A program made the translations under genes and the position numbers. From contig NC_045144.1 of NCBI RefSeq assembly GCF_008831285.2, positions 9,277,886 to 9,341,885 of the forward strand: a stretch of 64,000 bases of DNA, written 5' to 3'. Shown here piece by piece: positions 10,201 to 22,200 of the stretch (positions within the stretch are counted from its first letter, which is position 1; each line of letters opens with the position of its first letter). The notes beneath the pieces were generated by a model, which did not search any database, was not told the DNA's origin, and saw nothing but the letters and a program-made list of their open reading frames with translations. This DNA comes from Nymphaea colorata (lineage: Eukaryota; Streptophyta; Magnoliopsida; Nymphaeales; Nymphaeaceae).

Positions 10201-13200
10201 AAAGTGCTGAAAGAATATTGGGATACTTAAAGAATGACCCAGGGAAAGGACTGCTCTATACTCGACAAGGTCAACTCAGCATTGAAGGATACTCTGATGC
10301 CGACTGGGCAGGTTGCACAGATACTAGAAGGTCTACCACAGGATACTGCATTTTTCTTAGAGGTAACCTGGTGGTATGGAGAAGTAAAAGACAAGAAGTT
10401 TGTTCCAGGTCCAGTACTGAGGCTGAATACAGGGCGGTTGCTATGGGGGTTACAGAAATGTTATGGCTCAAAATTCTATTAGCAGATATTGGGGTGAAAA
10501 TGGAAGAGAAGATGAGGATGTATTGTGACAACAAGTCGGCTATTAACTTGGCAAACAATCCAGTCCTACACGACATAACCAAACATGTGGAGATCGATCG
10601 TCACTTCATACGGGAACGCATAGATTCTAAGGAGTTGATCATGCCCTATATGAAGTTTGAAGATCATGTTGCTGATGTCTTAACCAAGTCTTTATGTACA
10701 TCTCAATTTGAGAAAAATGTTAGCAAGCTTGGCATGTTTGACATGTATGCCAAGCTTGAGGGGGAGTGTTGAAATAGATTGTAATGGGGAACCGGGTCCA
10801 ATTCTGGACCCGGTCCCATGGGGCACGGGTACCGAGACTGGCTCGGTACCCTAGGCGGTACTCCTCTCTCCCTCCTATATAATCCTCACTTAAGTGTAAT
10901 TGGTGTGTTAAGTGAATAAATTTTTCTCTCTCCTAGGGTTGCGGTGTGCACCTAGGTCAGAGCTTCCCGTGGTTTTTTCCTCTTTCTGAGGTTTTTCCAC
11001 GTATATCGTGTGTTCACCTCCTTTCCTTTCTTCCAAACGCACAAAAAAAATGTAATATTTTCCTTTACCTCTTAAATTTGACATCCAAACACAATTTTGC
11101 CTATTTTTTCCTTTTCTCTCCGTCTCTTTCACTCCAATAGCAGTGCTCGTAAGTATACAAAAGTTAGCAAACGATGGAACAAATATCACAACTGAATTGA
11201 ATTGTATATCTTGCTTGGATATACAAAGTGTCCAACATGCTGCACAAAACCTATGCATGTGGAGATATATACATCTATTTATGGAAGAGAAAAGAGGAAG
11301 AGTTGATAACCGGCGGGATGGATGATCCCAGTATTGCATCATCAACCAAACTCTTATATGAGACAAAACTTTTGAAAGAGTAGTAGGAGTACGTAAAAGA
11401 CAGACAACTTTTTCTATTACGAGAATTAATATGGAAACTAGAATTGTAAACCATTGATTTAAATGATTTAGCAAAACGAGATGCGAGCAGTAAAAGAATG
11501 AGATGACCCATTGAGCCAATAAAGCAGCAAGATAAGACTTTAGGAAAATACTGATCATGAGGTTTTCAAATTTGAGCTGGCCTTGGATTTGGCATCTGAC
11601 ATTTTGATCTTGGTGTCACATCAATCGGCCTTCGACAATGCACCTTTGTGACAGTTTTTAGTGACACAATAGAAAAAACCATTCCGCCACAAAGGTAGCC
11701 AGCTGATTTCAAGTTAGACTTTATGTGCGTACCATGTTTACTCCTTTTATATATATGTTGAGCCCATAGCCATCTATGCAAGTGCATGTGTGTGTTCATA
11801 CATATATCTTCTTTTTACTTGGAAATCAAATAATTTACTTAAGAACTTTTTTAAACTAAAGCATGAAAACGACATTACAAGCCATTATTCTCAAAGGATC
11901 TAACGGGTATTCTGTTAGAATTTAAGGATTAGCTCTAATGTAAGTATGCATATATCTATTTTTATATGTACTTTCATATATCTTAAACTCCTAGTAGTTT
12001 GATGTATGATTTGTATATATAAATATATGTATGTAGACCTTTTTGTATTTATTTTCCTTTTATTTTTCGTGTATTTTTCTGTATATCTTTTAATAAAGAC
12101 TTGTGTAACTTACAAACCCATTTTTGAGGATCATGAGTATTGTAGCCAGGAGGTTGCTCCATGTATACCTCTTCCTCAAGAATCCCATGTAGAAAAGCAT
12201 TTTTGACATCTAACTGATAAAGAGGCCACCCATATGAGACTGCAAGAGAAATAATCACACGTATTGTGCCCATCTTGATAACCGGACTGAATGTTTCATC
12301 ATAATCTTCCCCATATTGCTGTGTGAAACCGCGGGCCACAAGACGTGCTTTATGTCGATCAATGCTACCATCTGGCTTATATTTCAGTTTGTAGACCCAT
12401 TTGGAGCCCACAACATTCTTATCAGTTAGACGAGGGACAATCTGCCAAGTCTAACACTCATGCAATGCTGTCATTTCCTCATTCATAGCTTCAACCCAAC
12501 ATTTTTCCTTGCATGGTGATAGGATTTTGGTTCGACCTTCTTGCTGACTTCTGTCATAAACAACTGAAAATCTAAAGAAAAGTTGTTATAACTTACCCCC
12601 ACCGATCAATGGGATGTCGCACACGTTGGGACTGACGTGGGGCTGCAATAGGAGCTGATCGCCTAGAGTACACAAGGCCTGAGAACCGACTATGTATAGG
12701 TGAATCATGGGGTTGTGAGGATGAGGGCATGCTGTCCAAGGAATCGCTCACAAGTGTCTCAGGCTCATTAACATCTTGCTCCTCGTGCTCAATCAAACGG
12801 TCAGCCCCTTGTCTTAGGATTTCAGCATGCAGCCAAGTATCATAAACCTCATTTTTATCCTTGAGTGTCATGCAAGTAGCCTTGGGATCTTGTAACCTGT
12901 TTTCATCAAAAACAACATGCCGTGAAATATGAACACACCCAGTTTTAGGGTTGTAACATCTATAACCCTTGTAGTTTTCTGCATACCCTATGAATCTGCA
13001 CAAAATAGCACGATCTTGAAACTTGTTACGTAAGGAAACATCAACATGCACATAGCAAACACATCCAAAAACATGCAATTCCTCATAGCATGGCTGCTCT
13101 TGATGTAATAAAAAATATGGGGATTTGCCATCAAGCAAAGCCAATGGCAGTCGATTTATAACATGGACAGCCGTATGAAAAGCCTCAGTCCACAATGTCA

Positions 13201-16200
13201 TGGGTAAGTCTGTGTCATGCATCATGTTGAGCGCGCTTTCAACAATATGTCTATGTTTCCGTTCAGCAATTCCATTTTGCTGAGGAGTATGTGAGCATGA
13301 AATCTGTCTAGTGATCCCATTATCTAGTAGATACTCAGTAAATTCATTAGAAATAAATTCACCACCACCATCACATTGAAAATGCACAATATTACTGGAG
13401 TATTTATTTCGAACCAAGGCATGGAATTGAGTAAACAAACGGAAAACTTCAGATTTGTGTTTCATGAAGTGTATCCAAGTATGTCGGGAATATGAATCTA
13501 TAAAAATGACAGTACCTACTCCCAGAAGAAGAGGGAATTGGAGCAGGCCCCCAAACATCAGAATATATGGTGTCAAAAATCCTTGAAGCTCTTTTATTAA
13601 TTGACTGAAAAGGAAGGGCATGGCTCTTACAAAGATGACAACTCGAGCACATGCTAGACTCACTGACTGAACTCAGACTGGACTTATCTAAGAGTCCGTC
13701 TGCAACAAGACTTCGAACAAAAGACTGACTACAATGAGCTAACCGACCATGCCAAATGGATGGCTTATTATATTCTGCGACATTGACTTCATTATGACTT
13801 GAAGAACATGAATCTGGAGGGTGAGGTTTGGACAGCTTTGGAGCTTCTTCAAGGACATACATATCTCCTTTGTGAGTGCCCTCAGCGAATGTCTTCTTGG
13901 TTTGAGCATCCTTGACATAAACAGAAGATGGTGTGAATTCAACAGAGGAGTGAGTATCATCAATAAGTTTGGACTCTGAGATAATATTTTTCTTGACACT
14001 TGGAACAACAAGGACATTCTTTAATGGAATGGAAGAAGAACCCATGGATATTTGTGCATTTCCAATGTGCGATATTGTGTGATGGGAACCATCTCCCGTG
14101 ACTACTGAGCCTTGATCTAAATAAGGGGAAACACTAGAGAGATTACCTGTGTCACCAGTAACGTGGGCTGCTGCTCCAGAGTCCACATACCACTCTCCTT
14201 GCTCATTTTGCTTCAAGTTAAGTTTGGATATGGCTGTCATTAGAAGTTGCTGCACGTCTGCTGAAACCTTTGAAGTTGGATTTGATCCAGATGAGGATGG
14301 AGCTGACCCCGCTGTTGTCCTGTTCTCGCGCCTGACCTGACTATTCTTGTTCTGAGGATTGTGCCAACATTCTGATTTTACATGCCCCTTCTTGTTGCAA
14401 TAGAAGCATGTCGGGATTCTCCTAGATGTGGCAGAGGTAGTATTCATGCCTGGCGGTGTTGGGAGAATCCCTCTTCCCATGCCTGCCTGAGGAGTCCAAG
14501 AACGAGTGCGATTTCCTTGCAGTGCGTGAGTTCCTGTGATCAGTACATTGTGGTTGTTGGAAGGAACCAGATTATGTCGTTGAACTCGACTAGCTTCATG
14601 TTGAAAAAGCTTGGCCTTTAGATCTGTAGAAACACGAACAAGAAGAGGAAGAGAAACAACGATCACGATGTAACGTGGAAAACCCTCAACAAGAGGGAAA
14701 AAACCACGAATGAGGAGGAGCCGGTGCCCACTAGCCGCCAGACTCTCTCTCTCCTTAGTCTTTCATTTTCTCAATAAGGATTAGGGTTACACGACTTAAA
14801 TAATGCCCAACAAGGGCTACAAGTTGGATCGGATACGGATCCGGACCCGGTCCCGAGACCCATCTAACATACTTCAACACTCCCCCTCAAGTTGGGCATA
14901 CATATCAAACATGCCCAACTTGGATACATTTCTCTCAAATGAGGTCGAAGATAAAGCCTTCGTCAGAACATCAGCCGTTTGGTCTTCAGATCTCATGTAA
15001 GGAAGTACAAGTTCTTTAGCATCAATTCTCTCTCGAATGAAATGCCGGTCAATCTCAACATGCTTTGTTCTGTCATGAAGCACAGGGTTGTTGGCCAAGT
15101 TAATTGCAGACTTGTTATCACAATACATCTTCATTGGTTCTTCAACCTTTATACCAATATCAGTCAACAATACTTTCAGCCACAAAAGCTCGAAAACTCC
15201 CATAGCAACAGCTCTGTATTCTGCTTCAGCACTGGAACGCGAACAAACATCTTGCCTTTTACTTCTCCACACTATGAGATTCCCTCCCAAATAAATACAA
15301 TAGCCAGAGGTGGACCTCCTAGTGTCAATACAGCCTGCCCAGTCTGCATCTGAATAACCTTCAATCCCAAGAGTGTCTTGCTTGACATATAAGAGACCTT
15401 TGCCAGGATTCCTCTTCAAGTAGCACAAGATCCTGTCAACAGCATTCAAGTGGGCATCCGTGGGAGCATGCATGAACTGGCTCATCACATTCACAGCAAA
15501 GGTAATATCAGGTCTAGTGAGAGTAAGATAAATTAACTTCCCTACAAGACATTGATATCTTCTTTTTGCCTCTTCACAGAGTGGCTCCCCGTCTCTAAGA
15601 CTTAGCTTATGGCCAGCATCTAGAGGAGTAGAAGCTGGTCTACACCCTAGTTTCCCAGTCTCCTTTAACAAATCTAGAGTGTACTTCCGTTGATTTAGCA
15701 CAAGGCTAGTCCCAGACCTAGCAATTTCTATGCCAAGGAAGTATTTCAACTTACCAAGGTCCTTAAGATCAAACTCGATCGCCAACAGTTTCTTTAACTT
15801 CATTATTTCATCTTCATCATCACCTGTGACAATCATATCATCAACATATACCAACAGAATAGTAACCTTTTGCTTATTTCTCTTCACAAAAAGTGTATGA
15901 TCTCCATTCCCTTGATGGTATCCACATTGTCTCATGACAAGTCTGAGTCGTTCAAACCACGCTCGAGGAGATTGCTTGAGCCCATATAAAGCTTTCCTTA
16001 GCTTGCAACATTTTCCAGGTTCCTCATATCCTGGAGGCATACACATATATACTTCCTCTTCAAGGTCTCCATTGAGAAATGCGTTCTTGACATCAAGTTG
16101 GTACATCTTCCACTCCTTCATCACAGCTAAAGAGATAATGACTCTGACAGTCTTCATCTTCGCAACAGGAGCAAAGGTCTCCAAATAATCAATCCCATAT

Positions 16201-19200
16201 TTCTGACTAAACCCCTTGGCCACAAGACGAGCTTTGTATCTTTCAACACTCCCATCTGGTTTGTACTTGATGGTGTAGACCCACTTAGATCCAACCAAGT
16301 GAGCCGCCTCAGGAATCTTTACAACTTCCCATGTCATGTTTCTTCGCAAGGCTTCCATCTCTTCTTGCATTGCATAAGTCCACTTAGGATCACGCTGAGC
16401 CTCAGCAACATTCTTGGGAATCATAGTCAAAGAAAGAGAAGATACAAAGCATTTGTAGTCTTTGCTCAGTCTAGAATATGAAACAAAGTTACCAATAGGA
16501 TGTTGAGTACATGACCTGACACCCTTTCGCAGGGCGATGGGAAGCTCTTCACTAGCAGCAACAGTCTGAATCTCTTCTTCAACAGGTTGCTTCTGCGCAC
16601 GACTTGGGTCATCCAGGGAAGGACTAATTGGATTGGGAGTAGAATTCTCACCACCTGTCATCTCATCTGTACAAACTCTTCGCCTAGAGTAAACTTGCCC
16701 AAATAAACGATTGCACTTCTCTTCTGCCTCAGTGGAACACTCTCCATTTTTCTCCTGTTCATGCACCTCACTAGATGGACCATTTTTCTCTTGTTCATGC
16801 ACCTCACTAGATGGACCAACGGAGTCACGCCTGTAGTCCAAAAAATCTGTAAACTGAATTTCCTGACTCGGAGAATACTCTTCCCATGACATATAGTACT
16901 CCCCCTGAAGAGGATTCTCACCAAAATAGGAAACATGTTCAAGGAAAGTGACATCTTTGGTAACATAGGCCCGACCAGTGGAAGGGTCTCGACACTTGTA
17001 CCCTTTTTGAGTGGGAGAATACCCTAAAAAAATGCCCTTAATAGATCTTGGATCAAGCTTTTTAATGTGAGGACTATGATTGTGAATAAAGCAAACACAA
17101 CCAAAAACTCTGAGTGGAAGAGAGAAAGGTTCACGAGTCCTCGGTAACAGAGAGTGAGGCGTCTTCCCATTCAACACACGACTAGGCAACCGGTTTATAA
17201 GATACGCACTGGTCAGCACAGCATCCCCCCAATACTTTTTTGGAACATGACGTTGAAAAAGAAGAGCCCGAGTCATATTCAATAACTGACGATTTTTTCG
17301 TTCAGCAACTCCATTTTGAGGAGGGGTATAACTACAGGAAGTCTCATGAACAATTCCCTTTTTTTGAAAGAAGCTATCAACAGACTGGCACATATACTCT
17401 CGAGCATTGTCAGATCGAAATGTCTTAACAAATGCTCCATATTGAGTTTCCACATAGGCAATGAAAGTCTCTATGATAGTAGGAACTTCACTACGGTCTT
17501 TCAGCAAGTAGACAATAGTGTTACGAGAATAATCATCTATAAATGTGATAAAATATTGAAAACCATGACAAGAAGGAATCCCTGCAGGCCCCCACACATC
17601 AGAATGAATCATGGCAAATACCTCATTAGACCGATGGCTAGACAAAGGGTATGAAGCCCTAACATGTTTGGCCAGGTGACAGACATCACAAGACACCATA
17701 GTCATATCTAACCTGGAACATATATCAGGAAACAACTGTCTAAGAAGGCCAAAAGGCAAGTGTCCAAGGCACTCATGCCACCGTAGAAGCAACTGAAGGG
17801 AGTCCTCTCTATTCTTCGTGGCTTGGCTGTCTGCCGTCATGAGAGCCTGAGCAGCACGCATAGGTAAACGATAGAGCCCGTCAGAAGCTAGACCAATCCC
17901 AATCCTCTTCCCTGTCACCAAGTCCTGCATAACACAGCGATCAGCGGAAAATATAAGTTCGCAATTTAACTCCTTCGTGATCTTGCTAACCGACAAGAGA
18001 TTCAAGGGAATATGAGGAACATGTAGAGCATTGTGGACTAAGAACTTGTTCAAAAGTGGGAGACTCCCTTTTCCAGCCACAGAGATAGATGAACCATCGG
18101 CAAGGGAAACACGATCCTTTCCTGATGAAATCTTATACCCATGAAAGACCTTAGGATCGCCGGTCATGTGGTGAGTAGCGCCACTATCAATGATCCACTC
18201 TCCCATACGGCAATCCGCCATAACGTCTATAGATGAAGAAGCTGCCATAATCACAGATAGTCCAACAGGAGGCACGAGCAGCGATACAACAAGAGAGGCA
18301 CCGATGACAACAGAGAGCACCAACGGGCAGTAATATCCTTGGATAGAATCACAAGAACGAGAGAAAAATCAAGTTCTATCTAGAAAGGAACGATAAAGAG
18401 AGAGGTAATATCTTCACCGGATTCCCAATCAGCCCCAAGAGTGAACAGAATGTCGATTGGGGGAAACGATCGTCGATGTCGCTCGACGGAAGCGATGCCT
18501 TCTCTCTCTCGGGCTGCAATCTCCCACAGGTAGAGGTTGCGCCACACGTTCTCCTTGCCGTAAGACTAATTTAACCCCGGTCTTTTGTAAGGAAAGGGGG
18601 ATGCGATCGCCGGAGCGCCGGCGGACGTTGAGGCAATCCTCAAGTTACGCTCCTCTCCTCCTTTACGTCCTCTACCAAGTCAAGGACCAACCATCTCTTC
18701 TTGCACGGTGGGTGCCAAACAAAAACAAGAAGATGGAATCAAAGATCAACCAAGCAATATATTGCAGGTAAGAGGCGGATGCACTTCACCGGATTTGCAA
18801 AAGACCCCTAGGAAGTGACGTGAATAGGGGGAGGCAAGCCTAGGAAGCGCCTAAGCATGCATATCTTCTTTCTTCTCCGGGAAGCAAGACTACGGCGCAA
18901 AAGGCAGTGGCGCAAGGGACAACGGTGACGGCGACGGTCAACAACACAAGAGCGACGCCGCAAGAGTGGCTGCGATGGCGATGGCGCAAAGGGTGACACC
19001 GGCGGTGGCTGCTGCAGCAACGGCGGCGGCGGTAGCGGCAGTGGCAGCGGCAGCGGCGGTGGCTGCTGCAGCAACGGCGACGGCGGTGGCTGCTGCAGCA
19101 ACGGCGGCGGCAGCGGCAGTGGCAGCGGCTGTGGCTGCTGCAGCGGTGGCGGTGACTGCAGTGGTGGCGATGGTAGCGGTGAGAGATATTAGGGTTGGAA

Positions 19201-22200
19201 CTTCACAAACCCTAAAAATTTCCCAAACTCGTCGTCTCTGATACCATGTAGAAACACGAACAAGAAGAGGAAGAGAAACAACGATCACGATGTAACGTGG
19301 AAAACCCTCAACAAGAGGGAAAAAACCACGAATGAGGAGGAGCCGGTGCCCACTAGCTGCCAGACTCTCTCTCTCCTTAGTCTTTCATTTTCTCAATAAG
19401 GATTAGGGTTACACGACTTAAATAATGCCCAACAAGGGCTACAAGTTGGATCGGATACGGATCCGGACCCGGTCCCGAGACCCATCTAACATACTTCAAC
19501 AAGATCTTCAAAAGATGGGAGAACAGGTAAGACTTCCAATGTTGTGCAAAAAATATCAAATTCTGTTCCCAGTCCACTCAAGGCTTGTTGGACTTTGTCC
19601 TTGTCGCTGACGGGATGTCCAATTGCAGCAAGCTGTTCACTAACACTCTTGATTTCATTCAAATACTCCAAAACTGTACGCGTCTCACGCTTGATATCCT
19701 GAAATTGCCTTCTTAATTGTAGAAAACGTGCTTCCGAGACTTGAGAATATGTTGTGGCAAGGGTAGACCACAACTCTAGGGCAGTTAAATCATCATCAAT
19801 ACCTCCCAATACCTCCTCTGACAAGGTAGAAGTGATATAAGCAACAAGAGACTGGTTGTGAGCCAGCCAAACTTCATATTCGGGATTGCTCTCAGGAAGA
19901 GTTTCATATTCAAAACTGATTTCACTTCCAGCCGAGGCCCCAGCACCTTTATCTCCCACGACTGTCTTCTTTATTTCACGGTTAACATACTTTGGAGGTG
20001 CTGGAGTAGTCCCATCGATGTGCCCATACAGTCTATGGCTCTTAATAAATGGGACAATTTGACGTTTCCAAGTCAAATAATTACTATGGTTCAGTTTTTG
20101 AGAGATGAGTTGTGAGAGAAAACTAGAAGATAGAAGAGAGGGAGCCGGCTGGTCCATGATTGAAAAAGAGGATTAGAACAGACGATTTGGGCAGAATTTT
20201 AAAGGTCACGACAGAAATTAGGGCAAATTAGGGCAAATTATGGCAAACCGTGTGACTTAGGGCGAAAAACAGAATTTAGGGCAACAGAAATTAGGGCAAA
20301 TCGTGGGATTAAGGGCAGAAACAGAGTTTGAGGATAACCACGGCAGAAAATAAGATTTAGGGCAGAATACTCCAAGCACGGCAGAAAATAAGATTTAGGG
20401 CAGAATACTCCAAGCAGAAATCACTCACCGGAGGATGATGTAACCTGGCTCTGATACCATGTGAGAATCTTCACTAAAACACCACCGAATCATGTCTCTC
20501 CGTCTAAAAATAAGGAGGATGGAGAATAGAGAATAGAAGAAAGCAATGAAGGTAAGAGAATCGTCGGCCAATGCGGCCACACGATGCTTGATCTCTATTA
20601 TTAAAACATAAACCTAATTAGGTTACAACAAAAAGAGGAATAAAACATGAAGTAATTACAAGAGGTGCCACCACTTAGACGTGAAGACATAAAAACGAAG
20701 TGGATCGGGTCTTAACAGACCCAATCCCCTTACACTTATACGTACAGACTTCACAATTATGTCTTATTCATTGACTCTTACTCACGTTTCACCTGGATTT
20801 ACTTCATGAAACACAAATCAGAAGTACCCCACATATTTCGAAACTTCTATGCCATGATTCAAACCAAATTTTCATCCAATGTGGTGCATTTTCAATGTGA
20901 TGGAGGGGGAGAATATTCCTCGCTTGAATTTATTGAATTTCTACATGAAAAAAGGATAACTAGACAAATCTCCTGCCCTTACACACCACAACAAAATGGT
21001 GTAGTTGAGCGAAAACATCGAGATATAGTTGAAAGCACCATGAGCATGATGCATGATACTAATGTGCCCATTTCCTTGGTGGACTGAAGCCTTCCATACT
21101 GCTGTATACATAATAAAATGTTTGCCTATAACATTCTTGATGTCTAAATCGCCATATTTTTCACTCTTAGGCAAACAACCTGATTACAAGAACTTGAAGG
21201 TTTTTGGTTGTGTATGCTATGTTCACGTTGATGTTGCCTTGAGGAACAAGTTTCAAGACAAAGCTATTCAATGTAGATTCGTTGGATATGCTGATGAATA
21301 TAAAGGTTTTCGATGCTATGATCTAACAACTAAACGTATCAAAACTTCAAGAAATGTCATTTTTGATTAACATAGTTTTGATGATACAAATGAAATGCCT
21401 ATGACCATTGAATCTTATGATCCCTGGACCAGTACACAATTATTCAATGCAGATCCTATTATAGAAAATGATGTGCCTCAAAATGAAGATCCTGAGAGAG
21501 CAATACAATCGTCGGATATGGCTCAAAGCAATGTTGTACGTATCGTACGATACGACCCCGTATCGTACGATACGTATCGTCTCGTTTGAAAAAAACGGTA
21601 CGATACACCCCCCGTATCGTAAAAAGGGGGTGTATCGGCCCTGTATCGCACGATACACCACGTATCGTACGATACGGGGCGATACACCACGTATCGTACG
21701 ATACGGCCTAAAATCGCAAAAGGAGGCCCGAGACCTACTTACTCGGCTTCTTTTTCAAATTTTTCTTCCGTTCTTCATTTCTAACGCTTGGATAGTGCCG
21801 TGAGGGAGGGCGATCGTTCATTTTCACCGTGAAAAACTTGTTTTTCATCGTCAAATCGAAGATTAAGTGGTCGATTTGTGCGTGGGTGCTTGATTTTCGT
21901 GGGAAGGAAAGGGGTTTTCTTCATTTCAGACATTTCTTCTTCGTAAGGTATGAAATCTCATGTTCTTACCATGTATTCTTAATTTTTTACCGTATAATCG
22001 TAGATTGGAAGACTTTGAGTGTTTTTCATTAAGTTTACCATAAGATTTCGTTTTTTTTTTTTTGAAGATATGGATCCTACATGGCAATGGTGCGAAAGGG
22101 TGAAGGAGAATAATCGTTTGAAACTCAAATGTGGCTTCTGTGGGAATACACTTTCAGGAGGGATTATTAGAATGAAACACCATTTGGCAGGGACCTCCAA

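Larger units (their letters stand above)
5893..11015 (+). mobile_element. Copia-B, near full-length LTR retrotransposon with truncated 3' LTR
   Basis: The order is 5' LTR (5893-6176), primer binding site (6177-6188), leader, gag-pol reading frame (6471-10772), polypurine tract (GAGGGGGAG, 10758-10766) and 3' LTR (10767-11015). The 3' LTR matches the 5' LTR without any difference I can find over 249 bp but lacks the last 35 bp. No target duplication is visible. The coding region is broken by a single TAG. The element lies in the sense orientation in the long GDAP2-like intron. Confidence 0.95.
14625..19501 (-). mobile_element. Copia-D, young gag-less LTR retrotransposon nested in Copia-E
   Basis: The 4,877-bp element has 255-bp LTRs at 14625-14879 and 19247-19501, which I read as differing at a single position (C versus T, in the GCCGCC/GCTGCC context). 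The 5-bp target duplication is AGATC at 14620-14624 and 19502-19506. On the minus strand the order is 5' LTR, primer site (complement of TCTGATACCA, 19237-19246), a 1-kb leader with GC-rich triplet repeats, a pol frame (18248-14874), polypurine tract and 3' LTR. Pol is intact. No gag capsid or zinc knuckle is present. The pol sequence is a close relative of Copia-A, B and C. Confidence 0.96.
12100..20755 (-). mobile_element. Copia-E, decayed minus-strand LTR retrotransposon split by Copia-D
   Basis: A Copia of the second type (integrase with CDGGGE and PQQNGIAERKH blocks) runs right to left: 5' LTR 20460-20755, tRNA-Met type primer site about 20448-20459, a repeat-rich leader, gag from 20157, then the insertion of Copia-D, then the rest of gag, protease and integrase and the start of reverse transcriptase. 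Its homology stops near 12103, just inside the reverse transcriptase (at the KLHKSL block), so two thirds of RT, RNase H and the 3' LTR are gone. Its right end abuts the integrase of Copia-F at 20756. A deletion may have removed both the E tail and the F head. Confidence 0.88.

Noticed and set aside
18938-19288. Alanine-rich ORFs on both strands
   Set aside because: They are products of the GGC/GCA triplet repeat in the Copia-D leader and open in several frames.
20221-20410. TTTAGGG-like words suggesting an interstitial telomere repeat
   Set aside because: They are spaced irregularly within longer 38-bp and TTAGGGCA units of the Copia-E leader, not a head-to-tail array.
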